Shown: positions 1 through 6,093 of the stretch, piece by piece
Position numbering within the stretch: the stretch's first letter is position 1
Layout of the letters: each line of letters starts with the position of its first letter
Assembly (NCBI GenBank): GCA_937960715.1
Contig: CALGOO010000320.1
Span: 1-9,527, forward strand
DNA length: 9,527 nt
From: an uncultured Candidatus Competibacteraceae bacterium
GTDB lineage: Bacteria > Pseudomonadota > Gammaproteobacteria > Competibacterales > Competibacteraceae
Reading direction: 5' to 3'
Program-made: the position numbers and the translations under genes
Notes under the pieces: model-generated
The model's input: only the letters and a program-made list of their open reading frames with translations
Databases searched by the model: none
Told to the model about the DNA's origin: nothing

Positions 1-2
1 GG

Positions 3-293
3 ATCGCCACCGTGGCCGGGACCGGCGCGGAAGGCTTCGCCGGCGACGGCGGCCCGGCGATCCAGGCGCCACTGAGTTCCCCAACGGCGGTGGCGGTCGC
101 CCCGGACGGCAGCGTGTGGATCGCCGACGCGGGTAACTATCGCATCCGCCGGGTGGGGCCCGATGGCCGCATCGCTACCGTGGCTGGCACCGGCGTGGCG
201 GGTGGATTTGGCGAAGGCGACGGTGGCCCCGCCACCGAGGCGCAACTGGCCTATCCCCATCACCTAGCCCTGGCTCGGGACGGCACGCTGCTG
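3..293 (+). pseudogene. NHL-repeat protein gene, 5' end outside the window, 3' end destroyed by IS remnant
   Basis: The open frame enters from the left edge. It reads two tandem repeats of about 57 residues, each starting IATVAGTG, followed by a GDGGPA motif, a (T)AVAV/LALA strand, and, complete only in the first repeat, the signature GSVWIADAGNYRIRRV. This is the NHL/six-bladed beta-propeller pattern often seen in secreted proteins and in the N-terminal parts of RHS/YD-repeat proteins. The second repeat stops after DGTLL, where an IADxxNxRIRR strand should follow; instead the sequence becomes the 3'-truncated end of an IS256-type transposase on the other strand. The frame stays open until about 869, but everything after roughly 293 is antisense to the transposase and has no repeat character. 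The original protein, and whether it was RHS-like, cannot be told from this piece. Confidence 0.8.
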
Positions 294-659
294 GAAGGCC
301 AGAATCTGGCTGTCCAACTGGGCCAGCCGGGTGAGGCCTTTGGCGATCAGTTGCGGTTCGAAGGTGCCGTTGCGATCCCGCGGCGTTTGAATCGGCACCT
401 CGCCCAGGTCGCCCTTGAGCGTTTTACCCGAATAGCCGTTGCGGCTGTTGCCGCTGCCGCGTCCGGCGGGCGCATGGCGCTCGTAGCCCAAGTGCTCGTC
501 CAGCTCGGCCTTCAAGGCGCTTTCCACCGTCAATTTCAGCAACTGTCGGCTCAAGGCGGTGATGTCCTGTTCGCTCTTGATGTGTTTGGCCAACTCGCCG
601 GCCAAGGCTTCCAACCCCGCAGGGTACATTCGATCCACCGCTCCAAAAGGTACGCTCAT
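294..659 (-). pseudogene. IS256-family transposase, N-terminal third only
   Basis: Translation from the ATG at 659-657 gives MSVPFGAVDRMYPAG and then the typical IS256 N-terminal region: a helical part with LLKLTVESALKAELDEHLGY, the GRGSGNSRNGYSGKTLKGD block, and VPIQTPRDRNGTFEPQLI. Homology stops at LDSQILA, where a full protein continues for about 280 more residues including the DDE catalytic core. All catalytic residues are therefore absent. A GGGAG Shine-Dalgarno lies 8 nt upstream of the ATG. The frame runs on about ten codons into antisense NHL sequence and stops at 264. The retained part might still be translated and might bind DNA, but nothing shows that it does. Confidence 0.85.
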
Positions 660-717
660 CGTCGATTCTCCCAGACACCTCGGTGTCACTGTTTTCCTAA
701 GAATGAGCATTTACACA
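294..717 (-). mobile_element. Truncated IS256-family insertion sequence (transposase 5' end and one terminus retained)
   Basis: The segment carries the start of an IS256-family transposase on the minus strand and about 58 bp of leader beyond its start codon. Read on the minus strand the outer end begins TGTGTAAATGCTC and is AT-richer than its surroundings, which suits the terminal inverted repeat of such an element. The outer limit near 717 is inferred because Y1-transposase coding sequence resumes right after it. The other end of the element is missing: transposase homology stops at about 294-297 without a matching inverted repeat. Target-site duplications therefore cannot be checked. This is a dead fragment left by a deletion or recombination event. 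Confidence 0.7.
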
Positions 718-831
718 ATCGAATGTACAGCCTCGCCCGATCACTTGCATGGCTTCTGGATTCTGCCGCCGGACGATGCCGACTATTCGACCCACTGGAT
801 ACGGATCAAATCCCATACCACCCACCGTTGC
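718..831 (+). pseudogene. Remnant of REP-associated (RAYT) / IS200-like Y1 transposase
   Basis: One plus-strand frame reads SPDHLHGFWILPPDDADYS followed by THWIRIKSH. This matches the stretch around the HUH metal-binding motif of Y1/REP-associated tyrosine transposases, where the consensus is MPDHLH, then W-LPP-DADFS and a W-IK segment. Here the Met before PDHLH is Ser. Only about 35 residues survive. The upstream part is cut at the IS256 terminus and the downstream part, including the catalytic tyrosine, is lost after about 830. No REP hairpins were found next to it. The frame is continuous with the downstream oxidoreductase gene, but this appears accidental. Confidence 0.65.
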
Positions 832-954
832 GCCGTTTCGCTCAAAATCGCTACCCGCGATTCCCCTAGCGGCTCTCCAAGCGCGGCGTCGGCGATTTTC
901 ATTTTGAGGCAAAATACCGTTCCATCCGTAACCATCTTTTCAAGCGTGCCGCCC

Positions 955-2574
955 ATGACAACCGACCGCCCCGATACTGCCCCCCTCGCGCGGGTTATCG
1001 CCTACCATCAGGCGAGCAAGCATCACCTGAACCGCTACGCGCCCAGTCCGGGTGGGCTCGACTGGGCTAACCAGCCCGATCCGTTTCGCCGTTTCGCCGG
1101 GGTTCCGCATATCGAATTACCGTTGCGGGCCGATGCCTTGGCAGCCTTGTTCGAGTCGGTGCGCCGGGGCGAGCGGCCAACCGCGCGTCCGCTGGAACGC
1201 GATTCGCTCGCGATCCTGTTCGAACTGGCGCTGGGGCTGTCCGCCTGGAAGCAGCATGGCGGCTCGCGCTGGGCGCTGCGCTGCAATCCGTCGAGTGGCA
1301 ACCTGCATCCGACCGAGGGCTATCTGATCTGCCCCGCCCTGCCTGGCCTGAGCGCCGGCGTTTACCACTACCTGAGCCATGATCACGTGCTCGAACAGCG
1401 CGCCGCGCCGCGCCGCTCAACCTGGGGCAACGAGCTATCCGGCGGAGTGGTGCTGGCGCTGACCGGCATTCACTGGCGTGAAGCCTGGAAGTACGGCCTG
1501 CGGGCCTACCGCTACTGTCAGCACGATTGCGGCCACGCCATCGCCGCCGTCGCCTACGCCGCCGCCGCGCTGGGCTGGCGGGCGCGGTTGCTGGCCGGCT
1601 GGGGCGACGCCGATTTGGCGGCCGTGCTGGGGCTGGACCGGGCGGAAGATTTCGCCGACGCCGAACCCGAAAGCCCGGAGGTCGCGCTGTGGGTGGGACT
1701 CGAACCGCCGCCGGCGGATTTATCGCCCGACACGCTGGCGCGCGATCTCTCCTTCACCGGCCGCGCCAACCGGCTGAGCCAGGCCCAACGCGCCTGGTCC
1801 GGCATCGACGCGGTTGACCACGCCACCCATCGGCCGGGTGCGATTCCAACACCCACCTTCCACCCCCTTCAACGCCCACCCCTGGCTCAGTCGGGGTGCC
1901 AGGCCAGCGCCGCGACGCTGATTCGCCAACGGCGCAGCGCGGTGGCGTTCGATGGCGTGACCACTCTACCCGCCGAACGCTGGTTTGGGATGCTGGACGC
2001 GCTGCTACCGCGTCCGGACGCGCCGCCGCTCGATGCGTGGCCGTGGCCGCCGCGCGTGCATCCGTTGCTGTTCGCCCACCGGATCGACGGCGTATCGCCC
2101 GGCCTCTACTTGCTGGCGCGGACGGCGGAGGCACTACCGGAATTGCGCGGCGCGTTGCACGGTGAATGGGAGTGGTCGCGAGTCGAACCGGCGCCGGAAC
2201 ATTTGCCGCTGTACCGGCTCACCGTGGGTGACGCTCGCGACGCGGCGCGAGTGATTTCCTGCCATCAGGATATCGCCGCCGATTCCTGCTTCGCGGTCGG
2301 CTTTCTGACCGAGTTCGTCGGTCCGCTCCAGGGCCAGCCGTGGGCATACCGGGAGCTGTTTTGGGAAACCGGCCTGCTGGGGCAGGTTCTCTACCTGGAA
2401 GCGGAAGCCGCCGGCATTCGCGCCACCGGCATCGGCTGTTTCTTCGACGACGCCATGCATCGATTATTGGGGCTGGACGGCCTGGCGTGGCAATCGCTTT
2501 ATCACTTCACCGTCGGCGGCCCGGTCGAGGATCGGCGGGTGCGCAGCCTGCCGCCTTACGCGCATTTGCATTGA
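955..2574 (+). CDS. SagB/ThcOx-family double-domain flavin oxidoreductase (nitroreductase superfamily), 539 aa
   Basis: The protein has two nitroreductase-like domains. The first (about residues 15-250) opens with YHQASKHHLNRY and contains the FMN-pocket block RCNPSSGNLHPTEGYL (109-124), the GVYHYL strand (135-140) and a KYGLRAYRYCQHDCGHA helix (179-195). The second (about 320-535) begins IRQRRSAVAFDG, has GLYLL near 383-387, then AYRELFWETGLLGQVLYLEA and GIRATGIGCFFDD (488-499). Family members use FMN to dehydrogenate substrates; the founding ones oxidise azolines to azoles in peptide natural products. No YcaO cyclodehydratase or precursor peptide is visible here, so the substrate is unknown. 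The ATG at 955 is chosen because homology begins at about residue 13. No good Shine-Dalgarno precedes it, and the frame is open upstream to 559 through mobile-element debris. It converges with the minus-strand operon 40 bp away. Confidence 0.85.
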   Translation: MTTDRPDTAPLARVIAYHQASKHHLNRYAPSPGGLDWANQPDPFRRFAGVPHIELPLRADALAALFESVRRGERPTARPLERDSLAILFELALGLSAWKQHGGSRWALRCNPSSGNLHPTEGYLICPALPGLSAGVYHYLSHDHVLEQRAAPRRSTWGNELSGGVVLALTGIHWREAWKYGLRAYRYCQHDCGHAIAAVAYAAAALGWRARLLAGWGDADLAAVLGLDRAEDFADAEPESPEVALWVGLEPPPADLSPDTLARDLSFTGRANRLSQAQRAWSGIDAVDHATHRPGAIPTPTFHPLQRPPLAQSGCQASAATLIRQRRSAVAFDGVTTLPAERWFGMLDALLPRPDAPPLDAWPWPPRVHPLLFAHRIDGVSPGLYLLARTAEALPELRGALHGEWEWSRVEPAPEHLPLYRLTVGDARDAARVISCHQDIAADSCFAVGFLTEFVGPLQGQPWAYRELFWETGLLGQVLYLEAEAAGIRATGIGCFFDDAMHRLLGLDGLAWQSLYHFTVGGPVEDRRVRSLPPYAHLH

Positions 2575-2609
2575 TCAAATCGATGGGATTTTCGGAATTC
2601 AAGGATGAA

Positions 2610-2632
2610 TCCATTCAATAAATGGAGTTTTT
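2610..2632 (+). terminator. Possible rho-independent terminator after the SagB-type gene
   Basis: TCCATT pairs with AATGGA around the 5-nt loop CAATA. One G follows and then five T residues (2628-2632). It starts 35 bp past the SagB-type stop codon and overlaps the stop codon of the convergent PCu(A)C gene. The stem is short and AT-rich, so it would be weak. Confidence 0.35.
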
Positions 2633-3091
2633 CGCGTCTTTCTGCACATGCATGTCCACGGTGATCTTTCCAGCCCGTTCGAACTGGAGCGCGACCGCGA
2701 AGCGCCGCCCTTCCTCCAGCGGTTGTTCGAGGTTCATCAGCAGCAGATGTAGCCCTCCGGGTTCCAGCCGTACTTCTCCACCAGCGGGGATTTCAATGCT
2801 TTCCACGGGGCGTGTCGTCGGCGTATCGCCTGTTCCACCGTGGGCGCGCAACTCGACCTTCCCGGCTATTTCCGTCAAGGCCGAAAGCAATTTGTCGGAC
2901 TTGCGACCGTTGTTCTTCAATACCAGATAACCCACGCCGCTGGCGCCATGGGTGACCCACCGAGCCGTCGGCATGGCCCACGGATGGACGATTCTGATAT
3001 CGCCCAGCCGATAGCCATGACCGCTGGCAAAGAACGGTAACCCGATCAACGCCAGCGTGGCGAGCAAAGAAAGAAATCGTCTCGGGATCAC
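2615..3091 (-). CDS. Periplasmic PCu(A)C-domain protein with degenerate copper ligands, 158 aa
   Basis: A signal peptide (IPRRFLSLLATLALIGLPFFASG) is followed by a PCu(A)C domain (DUF461). Recognisable parts are VHPWAMPT, VGYLVLKNNG, KVELRAH, RPVESIEIPAGG, RLEPGGLHLLLM and FERAGKITVDM. These proteins are cupredoxin-like periplasmic Cu(I) chaperones using H-X10-M-X21-H-X-M. Aligned without gaps the four positions here are Arg82, Thr93, His115 and Leu117, so only one ligand remains, although His84 and Met119 lie close by. Copper binding is thus doubtful or differently built. A GTG start at 3091 is chosen over the longer open frame because AGGAGA sits 7 nt upstream and a signal peptide follows at once. 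It is the last gene of the mbnP operon, 46 bp after the DUF4189-like gene. Confidence 0.85.
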   Translation of the reverse strand: MIPRRFLSLLATLALIGLPFFASGHGYRLGDIRIVHPWAMPTARWVTHGASGVGYLVLKNNGRKSDKLLSALTEIAGKVELRAHGGTGDTPTTRPVESIEIPAGGEVRLEPGGLHLLLMNLEQPLEEGRRFAVALQFERAGKITVDMHVQKDAKNSIY

Positions 3092-3098
3092 TGAAAAG

Positions 3099-3104
3099 TC
3101 TCCT
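3099..3104 (-). promoter_or_regulatory. Ribosome binding site fixing the GTG start of the PCu(A)C gene
   Basis: AGGAGA on the minus strand lies 7 nt before the GTG at 3091. It is the same hexamer and spacing as in front of mbnP, and it rules out the upstream in-frame starts that would run through the neighbouring gene. Confidence 0.75.
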
Positions 3105-3137
3105 GAAATTGATCGGCGTGGTCCCGAATCGAAATTT

Positions 3138-3500
3138 TCAGCGATTGCATTCGGCGGAGGCGACCCGGCAGTCCGTACCGGTGCGCTGGCATTCGGCGAG
3201 GGCGGCTGCTTCGGCGGCGGCCGGAGTATCGCCCAGCCCCACGCCGAACCCGGCCTGCTGACCCAAGGCCAGTGTGCCGCATTGACCAGGGCCAAACTCC
3301 AGGACCACCCGACAGTCGGCGACGAGGCAATCTTCGAGCACCAGTTGCCGCACCCGCTGGGGATCGATCACGCGCCAGCGCAACCGCCAGTCCCGCGTGC
3401 TGGGCGCGTAAGCCACGGCGCCGTGGCTGCCCACAGTGCCCAACCCCGCGCAACCAGCGGTTAGCGCCAGGATGAGGACCATACCGAAGCAAACCTTCAT
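3138..3500 (-). CDS. DUF4189-like exported lipoprotein, 120 aa
   Basis: The N terminus MKVCFGMVLILALTAGC is a lipoprotein signal with lipobox LTAGC and lipidated Cys17. The remainder reads as two copies of a DUF4189-type unit. The first runs from about residue 27 (GAVAYAP) to DCRVVLEF. The second begins CGTLALG (74-80), has GVGLGDTPAAAEAAALAEC, and ends TDCRVASAEC. Cysteines 58, 63, 74, 104, 111 and 118 could form disulfides. Proteins with this domain are small and secreted, and have no established activity. The ATG overlaps the stop of the upstream Gly-rich gene by ATGA, which suggests translational coupling; an AGGG stretch lies about 9 nt upstream. Its place between mbnH and the PCu(A)C gene suggests a part in the same envelope process, but that is inference. 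Confidence 0.75.
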   Translation of the reverse strand: MKVCFGMVLILALTAGCAGLGTVGSHGAVAYAPSTRDWRLRWRVIDPQRVRQLVLEDCLVADCRVVLEFGPGQCGTLALGQQAGFGVGLGDTPAAAEAAALAECQRTGTDCRVASAECNR

Positions 3501-3784
3501 GACTTCATGCCCTGAACACCGCGACCGCCCTTGCCATAACCATCCGGGGGTTTCCGCATCGTTTCGCCGCCGCCACCGCCACCACCGCTCGGGCCGCCAC
3601 CACCGCCCGCACCACCGCCGCCGTGATGAGCATGGGCCACCGGCAGAGAGAGGGGGTTGTACGGAGTGGGCACGGTCAGAATCAGGGCCAGAGCCATCCC
3701 CGCCAAGCGATAGCCAATGGCGAACCCGCCAGTCAGGCCGATACGGAGAGATTCACGGGACGAGCGTTGTTTACAATTGAACAC
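3497..3784 (-). CDS. Small exported Gly/His-rich protein, 95 aa, unknown function
   Basis: I recognise no family. The first 52 or so residues hold a charged N terminus and a hydrophobic segment (AGMALALILTV), followed by PYNPLSLPVAHAHH. AHA is a plausible signal-peptidase I site, and cleavage there would leave a mature chain of about 43 residues starting His-His. That chain is mostly glycine with one Ala, one Pro and one Ser, then ETMRKPPDGYGKGGRG. The gene is supported by position: its GTG start is 21 bp after the mbnH stop, with a GGAG about 10 nt upstream, and its stop overlaps the next ATG (ATGA). The Gly-rich run comes from GGN codons and is low complexity, so composition alone is not evidence of function. 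The mature His cluster might bind metal. Confidence 0.65.
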   Translation of the reverse strand: MFNCKQRSSRESLRIGLTGGFAIGYRLAGMALALILTVPTPYNPLSLPVAHAHHGGGGAGGGGGPSGGGGGGGETMRKPPDGYGKGGRGVQGMKS

Positions 3785-3805
3785 GGGCCACGATCTCCAA
3801 GGTGG

Positions 3806-4999
3806 TCAATTACAGCGGGAATGCTGGGGAAAGTTACCGAACGGGTCGGCGAAGCGTGGATCACACAGGAATTCCCAGTCCGTGAGGCTCTGGAAAAAAG
3901 CAATGACATCCTGCTTTTCCTGCGGCGTCAGCGAAAACCCGACGATCAATTCGCTTTTGTACGGGCTCTTCGCCCCATCGCCGGCCAACGGTCCTTCCTT
4001 GATCAGCCGCCCGCCGCGCGAGTAGTGATCCAGCACCTGTTCCAGGGTGGCGATGGAACCATCGTGCATGTAGGGTGCGGTCAGCTCGATGTTGCGCAAG
4101 GTAGGAGCCCGAAACCGTCCCATGTCGGCCGGCCGCTGGGTGAATTCCCACAAGCCGCGATTGTTCAGCGGATAGTCGCCCGTCCCGCCGATGTTGTAGA
4201 GGCCGTTGTTGTGAAACTCGGCTTGCGCGAGTGTTATCCCCCCATGGTTGACCGACTGGCTGAAGTTGAAACCGCCGTGGCAGTGAAAACATTCCATCCG
4301 CTCGGAGAAGAACAACTCCTGGCCACGTCGCGCCGCCGCGCTCATGGCATTGCGATCACCTTGAAACGTAGCCTTGTCGTAGGGCGAATTACCCGAGATC
4401 AGAATCGACTCGAAAGCCGCGATGGCCTTGGCGACCCGGTCGGCGTTAAAGGGATTGGTTTCGCCCGGATAGGCGTCGGCGAACAGCTTCTGATAAACCG
4501 CGTCGTGGCGGAAACGATCCAGGATCTCGGTTTCGTGGTCGCTCCAGCCCAGTTCCAGGGGAAACTCACCAAATATCGGGATGAGCGCCTGGGCGTGAAG
4601 GGTGGCAAGGATCGGGTTGGCCCAGTTGAAAGTGGCGTTGTAGACCACGTTGGTCAGGCTCATGGCGTTGCGCGGGTGGTCCTCGCCGGTGGCGCCGATG
4701 GACGTCAGCCGACCGTCGGTAAAAGCGCGCGCCGGCTGGTGGCAGGAAGCGCAGGCCATGGTTTGGTTGATCGACATCCGCGGGTCGAAGAACAGATGGC
4801 GGCCCAGTTCGATCTTGGCGTTGGTCAGCGGGTTATCAGCCGACTCCCTGGGAGTGGGAAATCCCTGGGGCAGCGACCAGGAATAGCCCGAACCGGTGGT
4901 TGGCGGCGACGCTTCATCGTCGCCGCCGTCGCCGCCACCGCAGCCGGCCATCGCCAGCAGCGCGCTCAGCAGCAAAGTCCAACTAAGCCGTTGACTCAT
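3806..4999 (-). CDS. mbnH: MbnH-type di-heme enzyme (MauG/cytochrome c peroxidase family), lipoprotein, 397 aa
   Basis: Two CxxCH c-type heme sites are visible: CASCH (83-87) with the RAFTDG tail typical of bacterial cytochrome c peroxidases, and CFHCH (237-241). The family block RAPTLRNIELTAPYMHDGS lies at 297-315 and LDHYSRGGR follows. The N terminus has a lipoprotein signal with lipobox MAGC and Cys20. In methanotrophs MbnH is a MauG-like enzyme that oxidises a tryptophan of MbnP to a kynurenine. The assignment here rests on the two hemes, the subfamily-like sequence and the adjacent MbnP gene. The ATG at 4999 is preferred over the GTG directly before it: the mbnP stop and this ATG form TGATG, and no Shine-Dalgarno is seen, so translation is probably coupled. 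Alternatively it could be a peroxidase acting on H2O2 only. Confidence 0.88.
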   Translation of the reverse strand: MSQRLSWTLLLSALLAMAGCGGGDGGDDEASPPTTGSGYSWSLPQGFPTPRESADNPLTNAKIELGRHLFFDPRMSINQTMACASCHQPARAFTDGRLTSIGATGEDHPRNAMSLTNVVYNATFNWANPILATLHAQALIPIFGEFPLELGWSDHETEILDRFRHDAVYQKLFADAYPGETNPFNADRVAKAIAAFESILISGNSPYDKATFQGDRNAMSAAARRGQELFFSERMECFHCHGGFNFSQSVNHGGITLAQAEFHNNGLYNIGGTGDYPLNNRGLWEFTQRPADMGRFRAPTLRNIELTAPYMHDGSIATLEQVLDHYSRGGRLIKEGPLAGDGAKSPYKSELIVGFSLTPQEKQDVIAFFQSLTDWEFLCDPRFADPFGNFPQHSRCN

Positions 5000-5928
5000 C
5001 ACGGCTTATGGACGCTAAACAACCGTTGAGGAACCACCTTGGAATACTTCTCGGGTGTCGCTCCGGCCCCGGCCACGTAGGTGAAGTCCAGGTTCAGGCG
5101 TGGCATGATGGGAATGCACTCGGGATCGGAGTTGGCCGACATGCAGCCGGAAGCAGTATCCGGGGTGTTGAACGCGACGTTCGACGCTTCCAGCGCGGCG
5201 CCGATGTTCATGACGATGTGGTCCCGGCTCGCGTCGAAGTTATCGAGACAGAATTCGGCGATGTTCGGATAACCACAGGCGGCGGTGGGGGGAGCATTAG
5301 GATCCGAACCAGGGCACTGGGTACTGCCCAGATGAATATGGAATGCGGTTGCCCGGTCGACGTCGCCGGGAGCGCCCGTCCCGTCGATGCGGATGAACTT
5401 GCGCCCGCCTCGCCAGTTCCACAACATCCCCGAACTGTTCAGCGGCGAGGGCGCGGTGGCGTCGTTGATGTGGTTGAGGGCGTAGGGAACACCAACCTTG
5501 AAGCAGACCCCCGTGAAGCTCTCGTTGGCCACGGCTCCCTTGACCACGGCGTTCGACGGCAGGACGCCGCCGCCACAATTTTTTCTCAGATCCAGCAAGG
5601 CGACGTTTTGGTATTGCCAAACCCCGTCCTGATCCAGATCCAACGCCTGTCGGCTGCCATCGGATTTGACCAGCGCCACGTCGTGGACATAAAAACGCCA
5701 GTCATTGACCTGGTAGGTGCCGGGTTGACCGATGCCCACGTTACTGTAGGTAGCACCGCAAGTGAAATCCTGGCCATCGACCTGCGCCTCGAACAGCACG
5801 CTGACCTGACGTTCGGTTGGACCGTTGTCATCATCGCCGCCGCAGCCGGCCAGTAATGCCAGCGCGACACCCAGTGCCGTAGCGCTTCGAATCGGGAACA
5901 ATAACCGCCGGTCGCAAGAACGGGTCAT
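4999..5928 (-). CDS. mbnP: MbnP-family copper-binding lipoprotein, 309 aa
   Basis: A signal peptide ends in lipobox LAGC (Cys29) and a Gly/Asp-rich linker. The mature part has the family's marks: VNDWRFYVHDVALV (Trp77, His82), FKVGVPYALNHIND (His153), PSPLN and MLWNWRGGRKFIRIDG (Trp170, Trp172), FHIHLGSTQC (His197, His199), and a C-terminal PECIPIMPRLNLDF. Eight cysteines in the mature body may form four disulfides. Relatives include methanotroph MbnP, CorA and MopE, where copper is held by histidines and a kynurenine made from tryptophan. Which tryptophan is modified here cannot be decided by eye. The ATG at 5928 has AGGAGA 7 nt upstream, which rejects the in-frame start 42 nt earlier. It is the first gene of a five-gene minus-strand operon. 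No methanobactin precursor or biosynthesis gene is in the window. Confidence 0.88.
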   Translation of the reverse strand: MTRSCDRRLLFPIRSATALGVALALLAGCGGDDDNGPTERQVSVLFEAQVDGQDFTCGATYSNVGIGQPGTYQVNDWRFYVHDVALVKSDGSRQALDLDQDGVWQYQNVALLDLRKNCGGGVLPSNAVVKGAVANESFTGVCFKVGVPYALNHINDATAPSPLNSSGMLWNWRGGRKFIRIDGTGAPGDVDRATAFHIHLGSTQCPGSDPNAPPTAACGYPNIAEFCLDNFDASRDHIVMNIGAALEASNVAFNTPDTASGCMSANSDPECIPIMPRLNLDFTYVAGAGATPEKYSKVVPQRLFSVHKP

Positions 5929-5935
5929 GCGGGAT

Positions 5936-5941
5936 TCTCCT
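5936..5941 (-). promoter_or_regulatory. Ribosome binding site of mbnP
   Basis: AGGAGA on the minus strand, 7 nt before the ATG at 5928. It selects this start over the upstream in-frame one at 5970. Confidence 0.7.
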
Positions 5942-6028
5942 GGGATTGGGCAAGTTTTGGGATGAACCACGAAGGGCGTGTCGCTTCGCGTTATCCAATT
6001 ATGCTAAGTCGCGGAGAACAGGGTGGGA

Positions 6029-6047
6029 ATGCGACAAATTGCCGCAT
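6029..6047. promoter_or_regulatory. Near-perfect 19-bp inverted repeat upstream of mbnP, candidate operator
   Basis: ATGCGACAAATTGCCGCAT pairs in eight of nine positions around a single central base. It lies about 100 bp upstream of the mbnP start, between that gene and the IS630 remnant, in a stretch with no convincing gene. Size and symmetry suit a dimeric regulator. I could not match it to a known copper-regulator box and found no clean sigma-70 promoter beside it; a CATAAT hexamer on the minus strand at 6003-5998 has no partner -35. It could be chance. Confidence 0.3.
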
Positions 6048-6093
6048 CCACCAGTACAGCGGAATCGCCACAATGTATCTGCTGTCCTGTCAA

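Noticed and set aside
559..954. Upstream extension of the SagB-type frame giving a 671-aa protein
   Set aside because: The extension is antisense to the IS256 transposase and then runs through the Y1-transposase relic; oxidoreductase homology begins only after the ATG at 955.
783..956. A 57-codon minus-strand frame in the gap before the SagB-type gene
   Set aside because: It has no ribosome binding site, no recognisable family, and overlaps the transposase relic on the opposite strand.
3092..3295. N-terminal extension of the PCu(A)C frame
   Set aside because: It overlaps the DUF4189-like gene in another frame, is Pro/Ser-rich without homology, and the GTG at 3091 has an ideal ribosome binding site and signal peptide.
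3553..3625. GGN/CCN-rich tract as a tandem repeat or CRISPR-like array
   Set aside because: It is irregular low-complexity coding sequence for a glycine run, without constant repeat units or spacers.
3623..5029. A 468-codon plus-strand frame opposite mbnH
   Set aside because: It is the complement of a gene with two heme motifs and a lipobox; its translation shows no domain and is explained by high GC content.
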